The notes: generated by a model from the letters alone, not told the origin. A DNA stretch of 64,000 bases from Hyphomicrobiales bacterium (GCA_028280515.1 JANQLP010000142.1:1-64000); one strand, 5' to 3'. Shown: positions 25,684-35,376, numbered from the stretch's first letter. Numbers and translations are program-made.

Positions 25684-27321
25684 TCAAACGGCTTCCGGTT
25701 CCATCTTGATCGCGCCGCACGGACATTCGGCGGCGCACATGCCGCAGCCCTTGCAGTAGTCGTAGTTGAACTGGAAGCGCTTGCCGGGGCCAAGCTTGAT
25801 AACCGCGTTGTCCGGGCAGATGCCGTAGCAATTGTCGCATTCGAAACAGTTGCCGCAGGACAGGCACCGCCGCGCCTCGTACAGCGCATTGTCCTCGGTC
25901 AGTCCCTGCAGGACCTCCTCGAAGCCGGTCTGGCGACGTACCAGATCGAGCTGCGGCTGCTCGGTTTTTGGTGCGTCTGTATAGTACCAGGTGTTGAGGT
26001 TCCCGAAGTCGGCGATCTCGTGTTTCTCGGGCGGCGCGTAACGTACGCCGCGCAGCCACGCGTCGATATTGCGCGCCGCCTTCTTGCCGTGGCCGACGGC
26101 GACCGTGACGGTACGCTCCGCCGGGACCATATCGCCGCCGGCGAACAGGCCCTCGCGTCCCGTCATCATCTGGTCGCTCACGGACACCACGCCATCTCTG
26201 GCGATTTCGACGCCCGGCACCTGCTCCAGGAAGCTTGTGTCCACATCCTGGCCGAGAGCGAGGATCAACGTGTCGGCCTCGATGGTCTCGAATTCGCCGG
26301 TCGGCTGCGGCCGACCGTTTTCGTCGATTTCCATCTTTTCGACCGTGAAGCTCGTCTCGTCGATCTCCTTGATGGTGCGCAGCCAGTGGATCATCACGCC
26401 TTCTTCTTCCGCTTCCGTGGCCTCGAAGTCGTGCGCCGGCATTTCCTTGCGTGAGCGGCGATAGACGATCATGGACTCCTGAACGCCGAGCCGTTTCGCG
26501 GTCCGCGCCACGTCCATTGCGGTGTTGCCCCCGCCATAGACGACGACGCGGCGGCCGAGCTGCGGCGGTTCCGCGCCCGTTTCCATGTCACGCAGGACGC
26601 TGACCGCATCGAGGATCTTCCCGGCCGCATAGCCCGGAATCTCGATGCGCTTGGCCAGATGCGCGCCGACCGCCACGAACACGGCGTCGAATCCGTCCTT
26701 TTCGAAGGCCGCCTCGATGTCCTCGACCTTGGTGTTGAGCTCGAGTTTCACACCCATATCGACGATGCGCTGAACCTCATAGTCGAGCACGTCCCGCGGC
26801 AGCCGGTATTTCGGGATCCCGAACCGCATCATGCCGCCGGCCATCGGTCCGGCCTCGCGAACGGTCACGTCGTGGCCCAACCGCGTGAGGTGATAAGCCG
26901 CCGACAAGCCGCTCGGACCTGCGCCGACAACCAGAACCCGTTTGCCGGATTTCTCGGCCGCGAATTTCGGTTTCCACTTCTTTTCCCAGGCCGTGCGGCC
27001 AAGGAAGCGTTCAATGGCGTGGATGCCGACCGCCTCGTCGAGCTGCGCGCGGTTGCACACGTCCTCGCACGGGTGGTAGCAGACGCGCCCCATGATGCCC
27101 GGCAGGGGGTTGTCCTGCATCAGCACCTGCCACGCCTCTTCGTAGTCGCCCGATTCCGCGTGGAACAGCCATTGCTGGATGTTCTCCCCGGCAGGGCAGG
27201 CATTGTTGCAGGGCGGCAGGCGGTCGACGTAAACGGGGCGTTCGGTACGCCATGTTCCCGTCTCGTTGGCGAGGCTGGTGCCGGGATCGAGCGTGATGGC
27301 GAAGGGAAGCTGCTTGTTCAT
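25684..27321 (-). CDS. DsrL/NfnB-like NAD(P)H:ferredoxin oxidoreductase subunit
   Basis: 545 residues: N-terminal Fe-S domain (P-P-C-N-N-A-C-P-A-G), FAD site G-A-G-P-S-G-L, NAD(P) site G-G-G-N-T-A-M-D, and C-terminal clusters C-L-S-C-G-N-C-F-E-C and C-K-G-C-G-M-C-A-A-E-C. The same domain order as DsrL but about 100 residues shorter. It overlaps the beta subunit gene of a 2-oxoacid:ferredoxin oxidoreductase by four bases, so it probably exchanges electrons between that enzyme's ferredoxin and NAD(P)H. Confidence 0.85.
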   Translation of the reverse strand: MNKQLPFAITLDPGTSLANETGTWRTERPVYVDRLPPCNNACPAGENIQQWLFHAESGDYEEAWQVLMQDNPLPGIMGRVCYHPCEDVCNRAQLDEAVGIHAIERFLGRTAWEKKWKPKFAAEKSGKRVLVVGAGPSGLSAAYHLTRLGHDVTVREAGPMAGGMMRFGIPKYRLPRDVLDYEVQRIVDMGVKLELNTKVEDIEAAFEKDGFDAVFVAVGAHLAKRIEIPGYAAGKILDAVSVLRDMETGAEPPQLGRRVVVYGGGNTAMDVARTAKRLGVQESMIVYRRSRKEMPAHDFEATEAEEEGVMIHWLRTIKEIDETSFTVEKMEIDENGRPQPTGEFETIEADTLILALGQDVDTSFLEQVPGVEIARDGVVSVSDQMMTGREGLFAGGDMVPAERTVTVAVGHGKKAARNIDAWLRGVRYAPPEKHEIADFGNLNTWYYTDAPKTEQPQLDLVRRQTGFEEVLQGLTEDNALYEARRCLSCGNCFECDNCYGICPDNAVIKLGPGKRFQFNYDYCKGCGMCAAECPCGAIKMEPEAV

Positions 27322-28337
27322 GGCGTCTCCCTCTCGTCCAGCAGGTTGAAACGCTCGATGTTGGCGTCGGCGATGCGCTGGATCGCGGCGCGACGCTGCT
27401 CGTGGCCGCCGCCCTTCTTGAACAGGTGTGCAAAGCGGCGTTGTGTTTTCAGGTATTCGTCCACCGGCACCTTTCGCCGGATCTTCTTGGACGCCGTGAC
27501 TTCGCCATACGCGGCTTCGTACAGGGGGAACAAGCCGCTCTCAACCGCGAGCCGCGCGATGCGGATGGTATCACACGGGGCTGAACCCCAGCCGAGCGGG
27601 CACGGCACCATAATGTGAATGTAGCGCGATCCGGAGATATCCATCGCCTTCGTGACCTTGGCTTCCAGATCGTGAAGATCGGCGACGCTGGCGGTCGCCA
27701 CATAGGGAATGTTGTGGGCCATGGCGATCAGCGGCATGTTTTTTCCGGAGCCGATGATATTGCCGGGCTCTTCGCCCAGCGCCGGTGTCGTGGCGGTGTG
27801 TGCATGCGGCGGGGTCGCCGAGGATCGCTGCACGCCCGTATTCATGTAGGCCTCGTTGTCGTAACAGATGTAAAGGACGTCGTCGTTGCGCTCGAACATG
27901 CCGGACAGGCAGCCGAAGCCGATATCGGTGGTCCCGCCATCGCCGCCCTGCGCAACCACCTTGACGTCGTTGCGGCCCTTGCGCCGCATGGCGGCGGCAA
28001 CGCCGGTCGCGACCGCCGGCGCGTTGCCGAACAGGGAATGCAGCCAGGGGATCTGCCAGGACGTCTCCGGATAAGGCGTCGTGAACACCTCCAGGCATCC
28101 GGTCGCATTGATCGCCACCAATTGCCCCTTCGTTGCGCGCATGGCGGCGTCTAGCGCATAGCGTGCGCCGAGCGCCTCGCCGCAGCCCTGGCAGGCCCGG
28201 TGCCCCGACGTAATGGCGTTGGAGCGGTCAATCGATGCCTGCACGCTGCGGGCATCGTCTTCCATCAGCCTGTTGCCGACGGTGAATGTGCCGGTCTGAT
28301 AGAACTTGACCCGTTGCAGGGCGCTTTCGTCGCTCAT
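27318..28337 (-). CDS. 2-oxoacid:ferredoxin oxidoreductase, beta (TPP) subunit
   Basis: 339 residues from the ATG at 28337. Cysteines A-C-Q-G-C-G near the N-terminus and the thiamine-pyrophosphate motif G-D-G-G-T-T-D-I-G fit the PorB type. Whether pyruvate or another 2-oxoacid is used cannot be told from sequence. Middle gene of a four-gene operon. Confidence 0.9.
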   Translation of the reverse strand: MSDESALQRVKFYQTGTFTVGNRLMEDDARSVQASIDRSNAITSGHRACQGCGEALGARYALDAAMRATKGQLVAINATGCLEVFTTPYPETSWQIPWLHSLFGNAPAVATGVAAAMRRKGRNDVKVVAQGGDGGTTDIGFGCLSGMFERNDDVLYICYDNEAYMNTGVQRSSATPPHAHTATTPALGEEPGNIIGSGKNMPLIAMAHNIPYVATASVADLHDLEAKVTKAMDISGSRYIHIMVPCPLGWGSAPCDTIRIARLAVESGLFPLYEAAYGEVTASKKIRRKVPVDEYLKTQRRFAHLFKKGGGHEQRRAAIQRIADANIERFNLLDERETP

Positions 28338-28350
28338 GTCTGCGCTCCCC

Positions 28351-29604
28351 TCAGTACTGCCCAGAGCCCGACGCGGCCAGGGTCTTGAGAATGTTCTCGG
28401 CCGTGGGGCCGGACCTGCGGGTTTCCGCAGCGCGGGCGATCTCCTGCGCCACAACCTTTTCGTCGAGGTCGAGAAACTGGACGTCCGGCAGTTCGCCGTT
28501 CGCCGCACCGTTGATGACCCGCGCGATGGAGTCCATGGTGATGGGGCGGCCGCCAAGCCCTGCAATGACGGTATAGACGGGCAAGGGCGCTTCCCGCAGC
28601 GCCATACGGACATTCGAGGCGACGACGCCGCCGAGGCCGGGAGCCAGGCTTTTCTCCACAACGACGACGTTCCGGGCGCCGGATAAGGCGTCCCTCAATT
28701 CGGCAAGCGGGAAGGGCCGGAACGAACAGACGCTGATGGAGCCGACGGGCATGCCCTCATCGCGCATCTCGTCCACGACCTCCTTGATCGTGCCGTTGAC
28801 TGAGCCGAGCGCGACGACGATCGTCTCTGCGCCGTCCGTGCGGTAGGGATGGATCAGGCCGCCGGATTCCCGGCCGAACACGCCCTTGAAGACTTCCGCG
28901 ATCTCCGGGATGAGCTGCAACGCCTGGCGCTGTTTCTCATGCGCCAGATAGCGCACCTCGGTGAACGCTTCCGGCCCGACCATGGCGCCGATGGAATAGG
29001 GATCTGCGGGGTCGAGCACCTGCACCGGGTCGTAGGGCGGCAGGAACGCGTCGACTTCCTCCTGTGTGGGAATGTCGACCCGCTCATAGGCATGGGTGAG
29101 AATGAACCCGTCGATGCAGACCATGACCGGGCAACTCAACTCCTCGGCGAGACGAAAAGCCTGGATGTGAAGATCGACCGCCTCCTGGTTGGTCTCGGCA
29201 AAGAGCTGGATCCAGCCTGCGTCCTTCATGGACATGGCGTCGGTGTGATCGTTCCAGATGTTGATCGGCGCGCCGATCGCGCGGTTGCCGATGGTCATCA
29301 CGATCGGCAGGCCGAGCCCACCGGCGTTGTAGACGGCCTCCGCCATATACAGCAGACCCTGGCTGGCGGTGGCGGTGTAGGCGCGCGCACCGGCGGCCGA
29401 CGCGCCTATGGCGACGGAAAGGGCGGCGAATTCGGATTCGACATTGATGAACTCGCAGTTCTCCAGCTCGCCCTTTTTCACGATCGCGCCTACGCCCTCG
29501 ACGATGTGGGTCTGCGGCGTGATCGGATAGGCGCAAACGACCTCGGGCCGGCATAGTGCAATGGCCTCGGCAACTGCAATCGACCCCTCAACCTGCTTGA
29601 GCAC
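28351..29604 (-). CDS. 2-oxoacid:ferredoxin oxidoreductase, alpha subunit
   Basis: 417 residues. N-terminal Y-P-I-T-P-Q-T motif and the V-E-S-E-F-A-A segment are typical of PorA. GTG start behind a G-G-A-A-G-G site. Resembles pyruvate-type alpha subunits more than 2-oxoglutarate-type in length and in having a separate gamma gene. Confidence 0.9.
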   Translation of the reverse strand: MLKQVEGSIAVAEAIALCRPEVVCAYPITPQTHIVEGVGAIVKKGELENCEFINVESEFAALSVAIGASAAGARAYTATASQGLLYMAEAVYNAGGLGLPIVMTIGNRAIGAPINIWNDHTDAMSMKDAGWIQLFAETNQEAVDLHIQAFRLAEELSCPVMVCIDGFILTHAYERVDIPTQEEVDAFLPPYDPVQVLDPADPYSIGAMVGPEAFTEVRYLAHEKQRQALQLIPEIAEVFKGVFGRESGGLIHPYRTDGAETIVVALGSVNGTIKEVVDEMRDEGMPVGSISVCSFRPFPLAELRDALSGARNVVVVEKSLAPGLGGVVASNVRMALREAPLPVYTVIAGLGGRPITMDSIARVINGAANGELPDVQFLDLDEKVVAQEIARAAETRRSGPTAENILKTLAASGSGQY

Positions 29605-29624
29605 AGCCTTCCTCCCTTACACTG

Positions 29625-30185
29625 TTACGCCGCCTTTGCGATGTCGAACGCCTCCCGGGCGGCTGCGACGTTCCCCGTGCCCACATCGCCGGGGAACTTC
29701 TGATGGATCGCCTGCTCCACCGACGAGAAACGGATCTGTCCGGAGATGGCGGCAAATCCACCCAAAAGCGCGGCATTCGGCACCGGGCGGCCGACATGTT
29801 TCATCGCCAGTTCGGTTGCCCCCACATCACAAACGTGATGCGGCGGGAAGCGCGCGACGAATTCGGAAATTCCCAAATCCTCGAAGGATCGGCGCGAATT
29901 GATGAGGATGTATCCTTGCGGACTAAGCCCTTTGAAGACGTCGACGGAGTGAAGCAGCGTCGGGTCCTGAATGATCAGGGCGTCGGGCACGCTGATCGGC
30001 TCGCGCGAGCGGATTTCCTTCTCGTCTATCCGGCAATAGGACACGACCGGGGCGCCCATGCGTTCCGAGCCGAAGCTCGGAAAGGCCTGTGCGTGCTTGC
30101 CTTCCAGAAACGCAGCGACGGACAGGAGCTCCGCCGCAGTTACGACGCCCTGGCCGCCACGGCCATGGATACGCACCTGAAACAT
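29625..30185 (-). CDS. 2-oxoacid:ferredoxin oxidoreductase, gamma subunit
   Basis: 186 residues, starting with the family-typical I-H-G-R-G-G-Q-G motif. The ATG is chosen over an upstream TTG because the family motif begins at once. First gene of the por-type operon; no ATTC-type element is visible upstream, unlike the sulfur units. Confidence 0.9.
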   Translation of the reverse strand: MFQVRIHGRGGQGVVTAAELLSVAAFLEGKHAQAFPSFGSERMGAPVVSYCRIDEKEIRSREPISVPDALIIQDPTLLHSVDVFKGLSPQGYILINSRRSFEDLGISEFVARFPPHHVCDVGATELAMKHVGRPVPNAALLGGFAAISGQIRFSSVEQAIHQKFPGDVGTGNVAAAREAFDIAKAA

Positions 30186-30328
30186 GGTTCCCCCTGGTTC
30201 GGTGGCCAATCGGGGCTGCCCACCAGACGCAAAGGGCAATCTAGGCTGCGCGCGAAACGGGAACCTTGACTTAGCTCAACCTCTTTGACGTATCGGCCGT
30301 GAGGTGCGCGCGGGCTCGCGCAATGCGT

Positions 30329-30811
30329 TCAACTTGTGCCGGCCGCTTCTTTGATGATGTCCTCAAGGAGCTTGTTGACGGCCTTTTTGGCCTCTTCCGA
30401 CGCGTCCGATCCGTCTTCGTCCAGCTCGCGGAAGCCGATATAGACGGTGCCCGGCTGATCAGCGCGCTCATAGTAGAAGATCACATAAGGGCAGTAAGCG
30501 ATATTGGCCGGATCGGCCTCCATCATCTTGCGCGACAGGACGGCGGAGCAGAACTGAACGGTTTCCGCGCCGGTGTAGATATTCTTGTCGGACCCCACAT
30601 CCTTTCCGGTTCGCTCCAGCATGTCGCCGATCATCGCGTTGTAATCGATCACGAAGCCGCGGTTGACGATGGCGTCGGAGATGTCCTGTTTCACATCCTC
30701 GAACGATGCCTTGGCCTTGATCACCTTGATGTCATCATCATCGGCCTGAAGCGGTGCGATGAGCCCCAGCGAGACGAAGCCCGCGACGATCAGTGTAGAC
30801 AGTCTGTACAT
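30329..30811 (-). CDS. Secreted DUF302-like protein after soxD
   Basis: 160 residues with an N-terminal signal peptide ending near A-D. The body (F-E-D-V-K-Q-D-I-S-D-A-I-V-N-R-G onward, with F-C-S-A and Y-C-P-Y-V-I-F-Y) resembles DUF302 proteins, found next to sulfur genes in other bacteria. Two cysteines. G-G-A-G-G-T site before the ATG. Last gene of the soxYZBCD unit, 22 bases after soxD. Confidence 0.7.
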   Translation of the reverse strand: MYRLSTLIVAGFVSLGLIAPLQADDDDIKVIKAKASFEDVKQDISDAIVNRGFVIDYNAMIGDMLERTGKDVGSDKNIYTGAETVQFCSAVLSRKMMEADPANIAYCPYVIFYYERADQPGTVYIGFRELDEDGSDASEEAKKAVNKLLEDIIKEAAGTS

Positions 30812-30833
30812 TTCACACCTCCATGTGGTGTTT

Positions 30834-31490
30834 TCACTCGATGCTGGCAGACGGGTTTTTCTCGTCCGTCGGCGTGACGTCGATGATGGTGGCACGCCTG
30901 GTGATCTTCACATCCTTCTTGCAGTTTTTCATGCAAACCGTCGCGGCGTTGTGGCCTGGCGTGTCCGGCCGCGGGTCGTCGGTGAAGTTCTTCTCATTGG
31001 GCAGGCGGATGGACGTGAAGTTTGCATTGTCGAGTTCGAACTTCTCATCCACGAGGTCGTTCATGTGCAGCAGATAGGCGATGATCGCATACATTTCGTC
31101 TGGTGAGAGCGACTGAGCATCGCCGAACGGCATCGCCCGGTAGATGTAATCGTATGCGGTCGACAGATACGGCCAATAGGACCCCATCGTCTTTTTCGGA
31201 TTTTCTGAAGCGAGGGTCCCGTGACCGCCCGCAAGGACGGGCCAGCGGTCGACGCCCTCGCCGAACTCGCCATGGCAGGCACTGCACCGTTCTTCGAACA
31301 GCTGTTCGCCTTGTGCGACCGTTCCCTTGCCGTCCGGCAGACCTTGTCCGTCGGGACGCACGTCAATGTCCCACGCCTTGACCTCCTCCGGCGTCGCCTG
31401 CCGGCCGATATCGAGCTTTCCAGCGGCCGCAGGCAGGGTCCAGAGCACGCACAAGCAAAGGGCGATGGCCAACCTAAGACACTTCGACAT
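30834..31490 (-). CDS. soxD: SoxD, cytochrome c subunit of sulfane dehydrogenase
   Basis: 218 residues. The ATG at 31490 is preferred to a TTG six bases earlier. Signal peptide, then one heme motif CSACH at 69-73 and a methionine ligand candidate in R-A-M-P-F-G-D-A. Much shorter than the two-domain SoxD of Paracoccus: only one heme domain. The C-terminal part carries a C-M-K-N-C pair. Overlaps the end of soxC by 17 bases. Confidence 0.88.
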   Translation of the reverse strand: MSKCLRLAIALCLCVLWTLPAAAGKLDIGRQATPEEVKAWDIDVRPDGQGLPDGKGTVAQGEQLFEERCSACHGEFGEGVDRWPVLAGGHGTLASENPKKTMGSYWPYLSTAYDYIYRAMPFGDAQSLSPDEMYAIIAYLLHMNDLVDEKFELDNANFTSIRLPNEKNFTDDPRPDTPGHNAATVCMKNCKKDVKITRRATIIDVTPTDEKNPSASIE

Positions 31491-32751
31491 TCTCAACCTC
31501 GCCCGTCTTCATCACGTGCCATGTCTGGATGCCGTTGTTGTGATAGATGGAGTTCGTGCCGCGCGCCGTGCGCAGCTCCGCCTTGGTGGGTTGCACATAG
31601 CCGATGGAGTCGATCGCCCGCGACTGCAGCAGGAGCGGTGATCCGTCCCAGTCGAACTCGTAGTAGAACCGGTGCAGTGCCTTGTGCAGCCTGGGACCGT
31701 CGATGCGGGCCGCGTCCCAGTTCCTGCCGCCGTCGAGTGACACGTCCACGCGCTCGATCGTTCCCTGGCCGGACCATGCGAGGCCGCTGATCACCGTGTG
31801 ACCCTTGCCGTGTGTGATCGGCGCCTGCGGGCTCGGGCTGGTAATCACTGACTTGCAATCCATCACCCAGGTGAAACGGCGCGATTTGCCGTTCTCCATC
31901 AGGTCGGTGTATTTGGACGTTTCTTCGCGGGTGTGCCACGGCTTGTCGCCAACCTCGAGCCGGCGCAGCCACTTCACCCACATATTGCCTTCCCAGCCCG
32001 GAACCACCAGGCGCACGGGATATCCCTGCTCCGGACGCAACGCTTCGCCATTCATTTTGAACGCCACCAGACAGTCATAGAGCGCCTTCTCAAGCGGGAT
32101 CGAGCGGTTCATGCCCGACGCATCGCCGCCTTCCGCCATGACCCATTTTGCATTGGTCCTGAGGCCTGCTTCGTCGAGGATCAGCTTCAGCGGTACGCCG
32201 GTGTACTGGACGCAGTGGATCATGCCTTGTGTGTACTGGCAGCCATTGAGCTGTGAGCCCCGCCATTCCATGCCGGAGTTGGCGGCACATTCGAGGAAGT
32301 AGATCTTGTTGGTGCGCGGAAACCGTTTGATGTCGTCCAGCGTGAAGATCATCGGCTTGTCGACGAGACCGTTGATCATCAGCCGGTAATCCCGCGGATT
32401 GACGTCGGCGATGCCCGCATGGTGGCGTTCGAAGCACAAGCCGTTCGGCGTGATGATGCCTTCGAGCTCGTGCAGCGGTGTGAAATTCACCGAGCTTTCG
32501 GTCGATGCCGTCAGCCACCGTACGCTGCGGCGGATCACGTCCTTCTCATATTCCGCTGGCATTCCGTAGGGACGGGCATCCACCCCGTCACCCAGATATT
32601 TGGACCAGTCCGCAACGTTGGGCGGCAGATTCTCGCCGTTCGCGCGGGCTTGTCCGTCGAATGCGCCGGCCGCGATGACCCCGCCGCTCGCAGCAACAGA
32701 CTTGAGCAACCGGCGGCGTGACATACCTGCCTTGTCTGACGACCGCAGCAT
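31474..32751 (-). CDS. soxC: SoxC, molybdenum subunit of sulfane dehydrogenase
   Basis: 425 residues, Tat signal (S-R-R-R-L-L-K), sulfite-oxidase fold with the molybdenum-ligand cysteine C155 in Y-F-L-E-C-A-A-N-S. With SoxD it oxidises SoxY-bound sulfane sulfur, which normally means complete oxidation without sulfur globules. Own candidate promoter between soxB and soxC (operator at 32778). Confidence 0.94.
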   Translation of the reverse strand: MLRSSDKAGMSRRRLLKSVAASGGVIAAGAFDGQARANGENLPPNVADWSKYLGDGVDARPYGMPAEYEKDVIRRSVRWLTASTESSVNFTPLHELEGIITPNGLCFERHHAGIADVNPRDYRLMINGLVDKPMIFTLDDIKRFPRTNKIYFLECAANSGMEWRGSQLNGCQYTQGMIHCVQYTGVPLKLILDEAGLRTNAKWVMAEGGDASGMNRSIPLEKALYDCLVAFKMNGEALRPEQGYPVRLVVPGWEGNMWVKWLRRLEVGDKPWHTREETSKYTDLMENGKSRRFTWVMDCKSVITSPSPQAPITHGKGHTVISGLAWSGQGTIERVDVSLDGGRNWDAARIDGPRLHKALHRFYYEFDWDGSPLLLQSRAIDSIGYVQPTKAELRTARGTNSIYHNNGIQTWHVMKTGEVENVEVS

Positions 32752-32777
32752 GAGTTCCCTCCAGGAAGATCATTTAC

Positions 32778-32793
32778 ATTCAAATTATTGAAT
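32778..32793 (-). promoter_or_regulatory. Exact ATTC-N8-GAAT operator upstream of soxC
   Basis: Perfect 6-bp arms ATTCAA/TTGAAT around ATTA, 26 bases before the soxC start codon and 22 bases after the soxB stop. It indicates a regulated internal promoter that could uncouple soxCD from soxYZB. Confidence 0.6.
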
Positions 32794-32814
32794 ATAACAA
32801 TTCGGAGCCGTTGG

Positions 32815-34503
32815 CTAGACCCCGATCACCTTGACGGCGTCATTCTGCTCTATGCGTACCGCCGGATGTGCCTTGAGGTATGTTTCGACGACCTCCCATA
32901 TCGGCGGGCCCTCCGCATTCTCGTTGATGCTGGCCCAACCGGTGACGGTATACGCGCGCGAGGGATCGATCGCGGAGCCGTCCTTCAGCAACGTCATGTC
33001 GGAGATGCGTTTTCCAATCGGCTTGACCGGATCGATGGTGTAGCCGAGGCCGCCGACACGCACCATGTCGCCGCCCTGCTGATAGTAGGGGTCCGGATTG
33101 AAGAGGTTGTCGGCGACATCCTCCAAAACCTCTTTCAGGAACGCGCCCGTCATCGTGGTCCGATAGGCGGTCGGGTAGGTCATGGCGCAAGCGTTGTAGA
33201 GGGCCTCGCGGGTGATCTCCTCGCCGGGCAGAAGGCTCGGGCCCCAACGGAATCCGGGCGAAAGCGCGATTTCCGCGTCACGTACCTCCAGCATTGCGTC
33301 ACAGAACAGATCGTCGATCGTCCCGTTGAAGTTGCCGCGCCGGTAGAGAAGGCTGTCGGTGCGGCCAATTACTTCCGTCAGATCGCTCTGATACGGCCCG
33401 CGGATCTTGTCGACGAGCGCGGCGACCTCCGCGTCCGGCTCGATGACATCAGAGAAGACGGGGATAAGGCGATACCGGTAGTCGAGAACGTTGCCGCCCT
33501 TCACGTCCAGGTCGAGACGCGAGACGAACTTGCCGCTTGATCCGGACGCGATCAGAAGCGTGTTGCCCACCTTGAGCGGCGCCGGCAACGCGTCATGGGT
33601 GTGACCGCAGAGGACGACATCGATGCCACTGACGCGCGACGCCAGCTTCCGGTCCACATCAAATCCGTTGTGGGACAGCAGAATGACCAGTTCGGCCCCA
33701 TTGTTGCGGGCCGCTGATACCTGCCTGGCGATCTCGTCCTCGCGAATGCCGAACGACCAGTTGGGGATCATCCAGCGGGGATTGGCAATCGGGGTGTAGG
33801 GAAAGGCCTGTCCGATGACGGCGATCTTCACGCCGCCGCGCTCGAACATCTTGACCGGCTCGAACGCTGGCTCGTTCCATTCATTGTCGAATATGTTCGC
33901 GCCGAGGAACGTAAAGGGGAGCTCGTCGACGATCTCCGTGACCCGGTCGGCGCCGAGGGTGAACTCCCAATGGCCGGTCATGGCGTCCGGCTTGAGGGCG
34001 TTCATGATCTCCACCATGTCGCCGCCCTTGGTCTGTAGAGACGTGTAGCTGCCCTGCCACGTATCTCCGCCATCGAGCAGAAGCGTGTTGTCGGGCCGTT
34101 CCGCGCGGATGTGGTTCAAGACCGTCGCGATCCGGTCGATGCCGCCCATGCGGCCATATTCACGCGCGAGGGCGACGAAGGATTCCGAGGACAGCGCGTA
34201 GGCCTCCGGCGATCCGGGCGCGATCTTGTAATAGGCGAGGAGATCGCTGCCGGTGATATGCGGCGGCTTGCCCTCTGCGTCTCCGACCCCGAGATTGATC
34301 GAGGGTTCCCGGAACCAGATCGGTTTCAACTGGGCGTGGATATCCGTCAGATGGGCGATCGTGACGTTGCCGAACGGTGTGAAGCCGAGCAGGTCTTGCT
34401 GCGTGATCTTCTGCTGGGCAGCCAGCTGCGCCAGTGGCGCCGACGCGCCGAAAATGGCGCCTGTCGCTGCAACAACCTGCAAAAACTCCCGACGGGAAAT
34501 CAT
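32815..34503 (-). CDS. soxB: SoxB, thiosulfohydrolase
   Basis: 562 residues, 5'-nucleotidase-like dimanganese hydrolase releasing sulfate from SoxY-bound S-sulfonate. Metal and phosphate-type motifs T-D-I-H-A-Q, G-G-D-T-W-Q-G, G-H-W-E-F, L-S-H-N-G and G-H-T-H-D are all present. N-terminal signal with S-R-R-E-F-L. Directly follows soxZ, with no soxA in between. Confidence 0.95.
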   Translation of the reverse strand: MISRREFLQVVAATGAIFGASAPLAQLAAQQKITQQDLLGFTPFGNVTIAHLTDIHAQLKPIWFREPSINLGVGDAEGKPPHITGSDLLAYYKIAPGSPEAYALSSESFVALAREYGRMGGIDRIATVLNHIRAERPDNTLLLDGGDTWQGSYTSLQTKGGDMVEIMNALKPDAMTGHWEFTLGADRVTEIVDELPFTFLGANIFDNEWNEPAFEPVKMFERGGVKIAVIGQAFPYTPIANPRWMIPNWSFGIREDEIARQVSAARNNGAELVILLSHNGFDVDRKLASRVSGIDVVLCGHTHDALPAPLKVGNTLLIASGSSGKFVSRLDLDVKGGNVLDYRYRLIPVFSDVIEPDAEVAALVDKIRGPYQSDLTEVIGRTDSLLYRRGNFNGTIDDLFCDAMLEVRDAEIALSPGFRWGPSLLPGEEITREALYNACAMTYPTAYRTTMTGAFLKEVLEDVADNLFNPDPYYQQGGDMVRVGGLGYTIDPVKPIGKRISDMTLLKDGSAIDPSRAYTVTGWASINENAEGPPIWEVVETYLKAHPAVRIEQNDAVKVIGV

Positions 34504-34556
34504 CTACGCCTCCGGAAAACGTTGCGGCCCGTCCGGGCGCTCTTGCAGCGCCTTCG

Positions 34557-34889
34557 TCAGTTCACCGTCAGTTTCGACTTTTTGGAGAAGGACTCGCCCT
34601 TGTCGTCGATCCAGACGAATTCGAACTCGCCGGACTTGTCAGCCTTCATCGAGAACTGGAAGTACGGATTGGCCGAGATCGCCGGGTCAATATCGACAGA
34701 GAACACGTCCTCGCCATCGAACTTCACGATGAACTTGTTGATGATGTGCCGTGGCACGGGCTTGCCGGTCTTCTTGTCCTTGCGAAGCCCGGTTTCCATC
34801 TTGTGGGAGATCAGCGTCTTGATGTTGACGACATCGCCCTTGGCTGCGGTTTTCGGGACTTTGACGCGTGGTTTGGGTTTCTTTGCCAT
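34557..34889 (-). CDS. soxZ: SoxZ
   Basis: 110 residues. Partner of SoxY; beta-sandwich protein with no signal peptide, exported with SoxY. Family hallmarks P-R-H-I-I-N-K-F and N-P-Y-F-Q-F-S. A lysine-rich start (K-K-P-K-P-R-V-K-V-P-K). Confidence 0.94.
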   Translation of the reverse strand: MAKKPKPRVKVPKTAAKGDVVNIKTLISHKMETGLRKDKKTGKPVPRHIINKFIVKFDGEDVFSVDIDPAISANPYFQFSMKADKSGEFEFVWIDDKGESFSKKSKLTVN

Positions 34890-34912
34890 TTCTCTGTGCT
34901 CCTCGAGATCGC

Positions 34913-35365
34913 TCAGCCGCCGCAGCCGCCGATGGTGACCTTCACCTGGCGCTTCGTCATGTGGAACGAGCCGTCTGACATTTCCGCGACGGCAACGATA
35001 TTCTGGGTCTTTGCGAGGCGCATGCGGGTCGACGCTTCGGCGACGCCGCTGCGGGGCGTGAAGTTGAAGGTCGCAACCTCAGGGCGCGGGTTGCCGTCGG
35101 CGACGATGATGACCCGTTTGACGTAGTTGTCCTTGGTCATCGGGCTGTCGACGGAAACGGACAGCGGGACGGTGCTGCCGTTCTCGGCGATTTCCGGCAT
35201 CTGCAACGTGATCTTGCCGTCGGTGGCCGCCTTTCCGCCGGTGAACTTCGCAATCAGAGCGTTGGCCTCCTCGACCGCAGCCCATGCAACATAGGGCGCA
35301 AACATCGCTGCTGCGCCGGCGGCTGCGCCCAAGGCGAGCGTTTCACGTCTGGTAACTTCTTTCAT
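34913..35365 (-). CDS. soxY: SoxY, sulfur-carrier protein
   Basis: 150 residues from the ATG at 35365 (G-A-G-G-A site; an earlier start overlaps the previous gene). Tat signal (T-R-R-E-T-L) and the C-terminal G-G-C-G-G swinging arm whose cysteine binds the sulfur substrate. Confidence 0.95.
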   Translation of the reverse strand: MKEVTRRETLALGAAAGAAAMFAPYVAWAAVEEANALIAKFTGGKAATDGKITLQMPEIAENGSTVPLSVSVDSPMTKDNYVKRVIIVADGNPRPEVATFNFTPRSGVAEASTRMRLAKTQNIVAVAEMSDGSFHMTKRQVKVTIGGCGG

Positions 35366-35376
35366 GTCAGGTTTCC

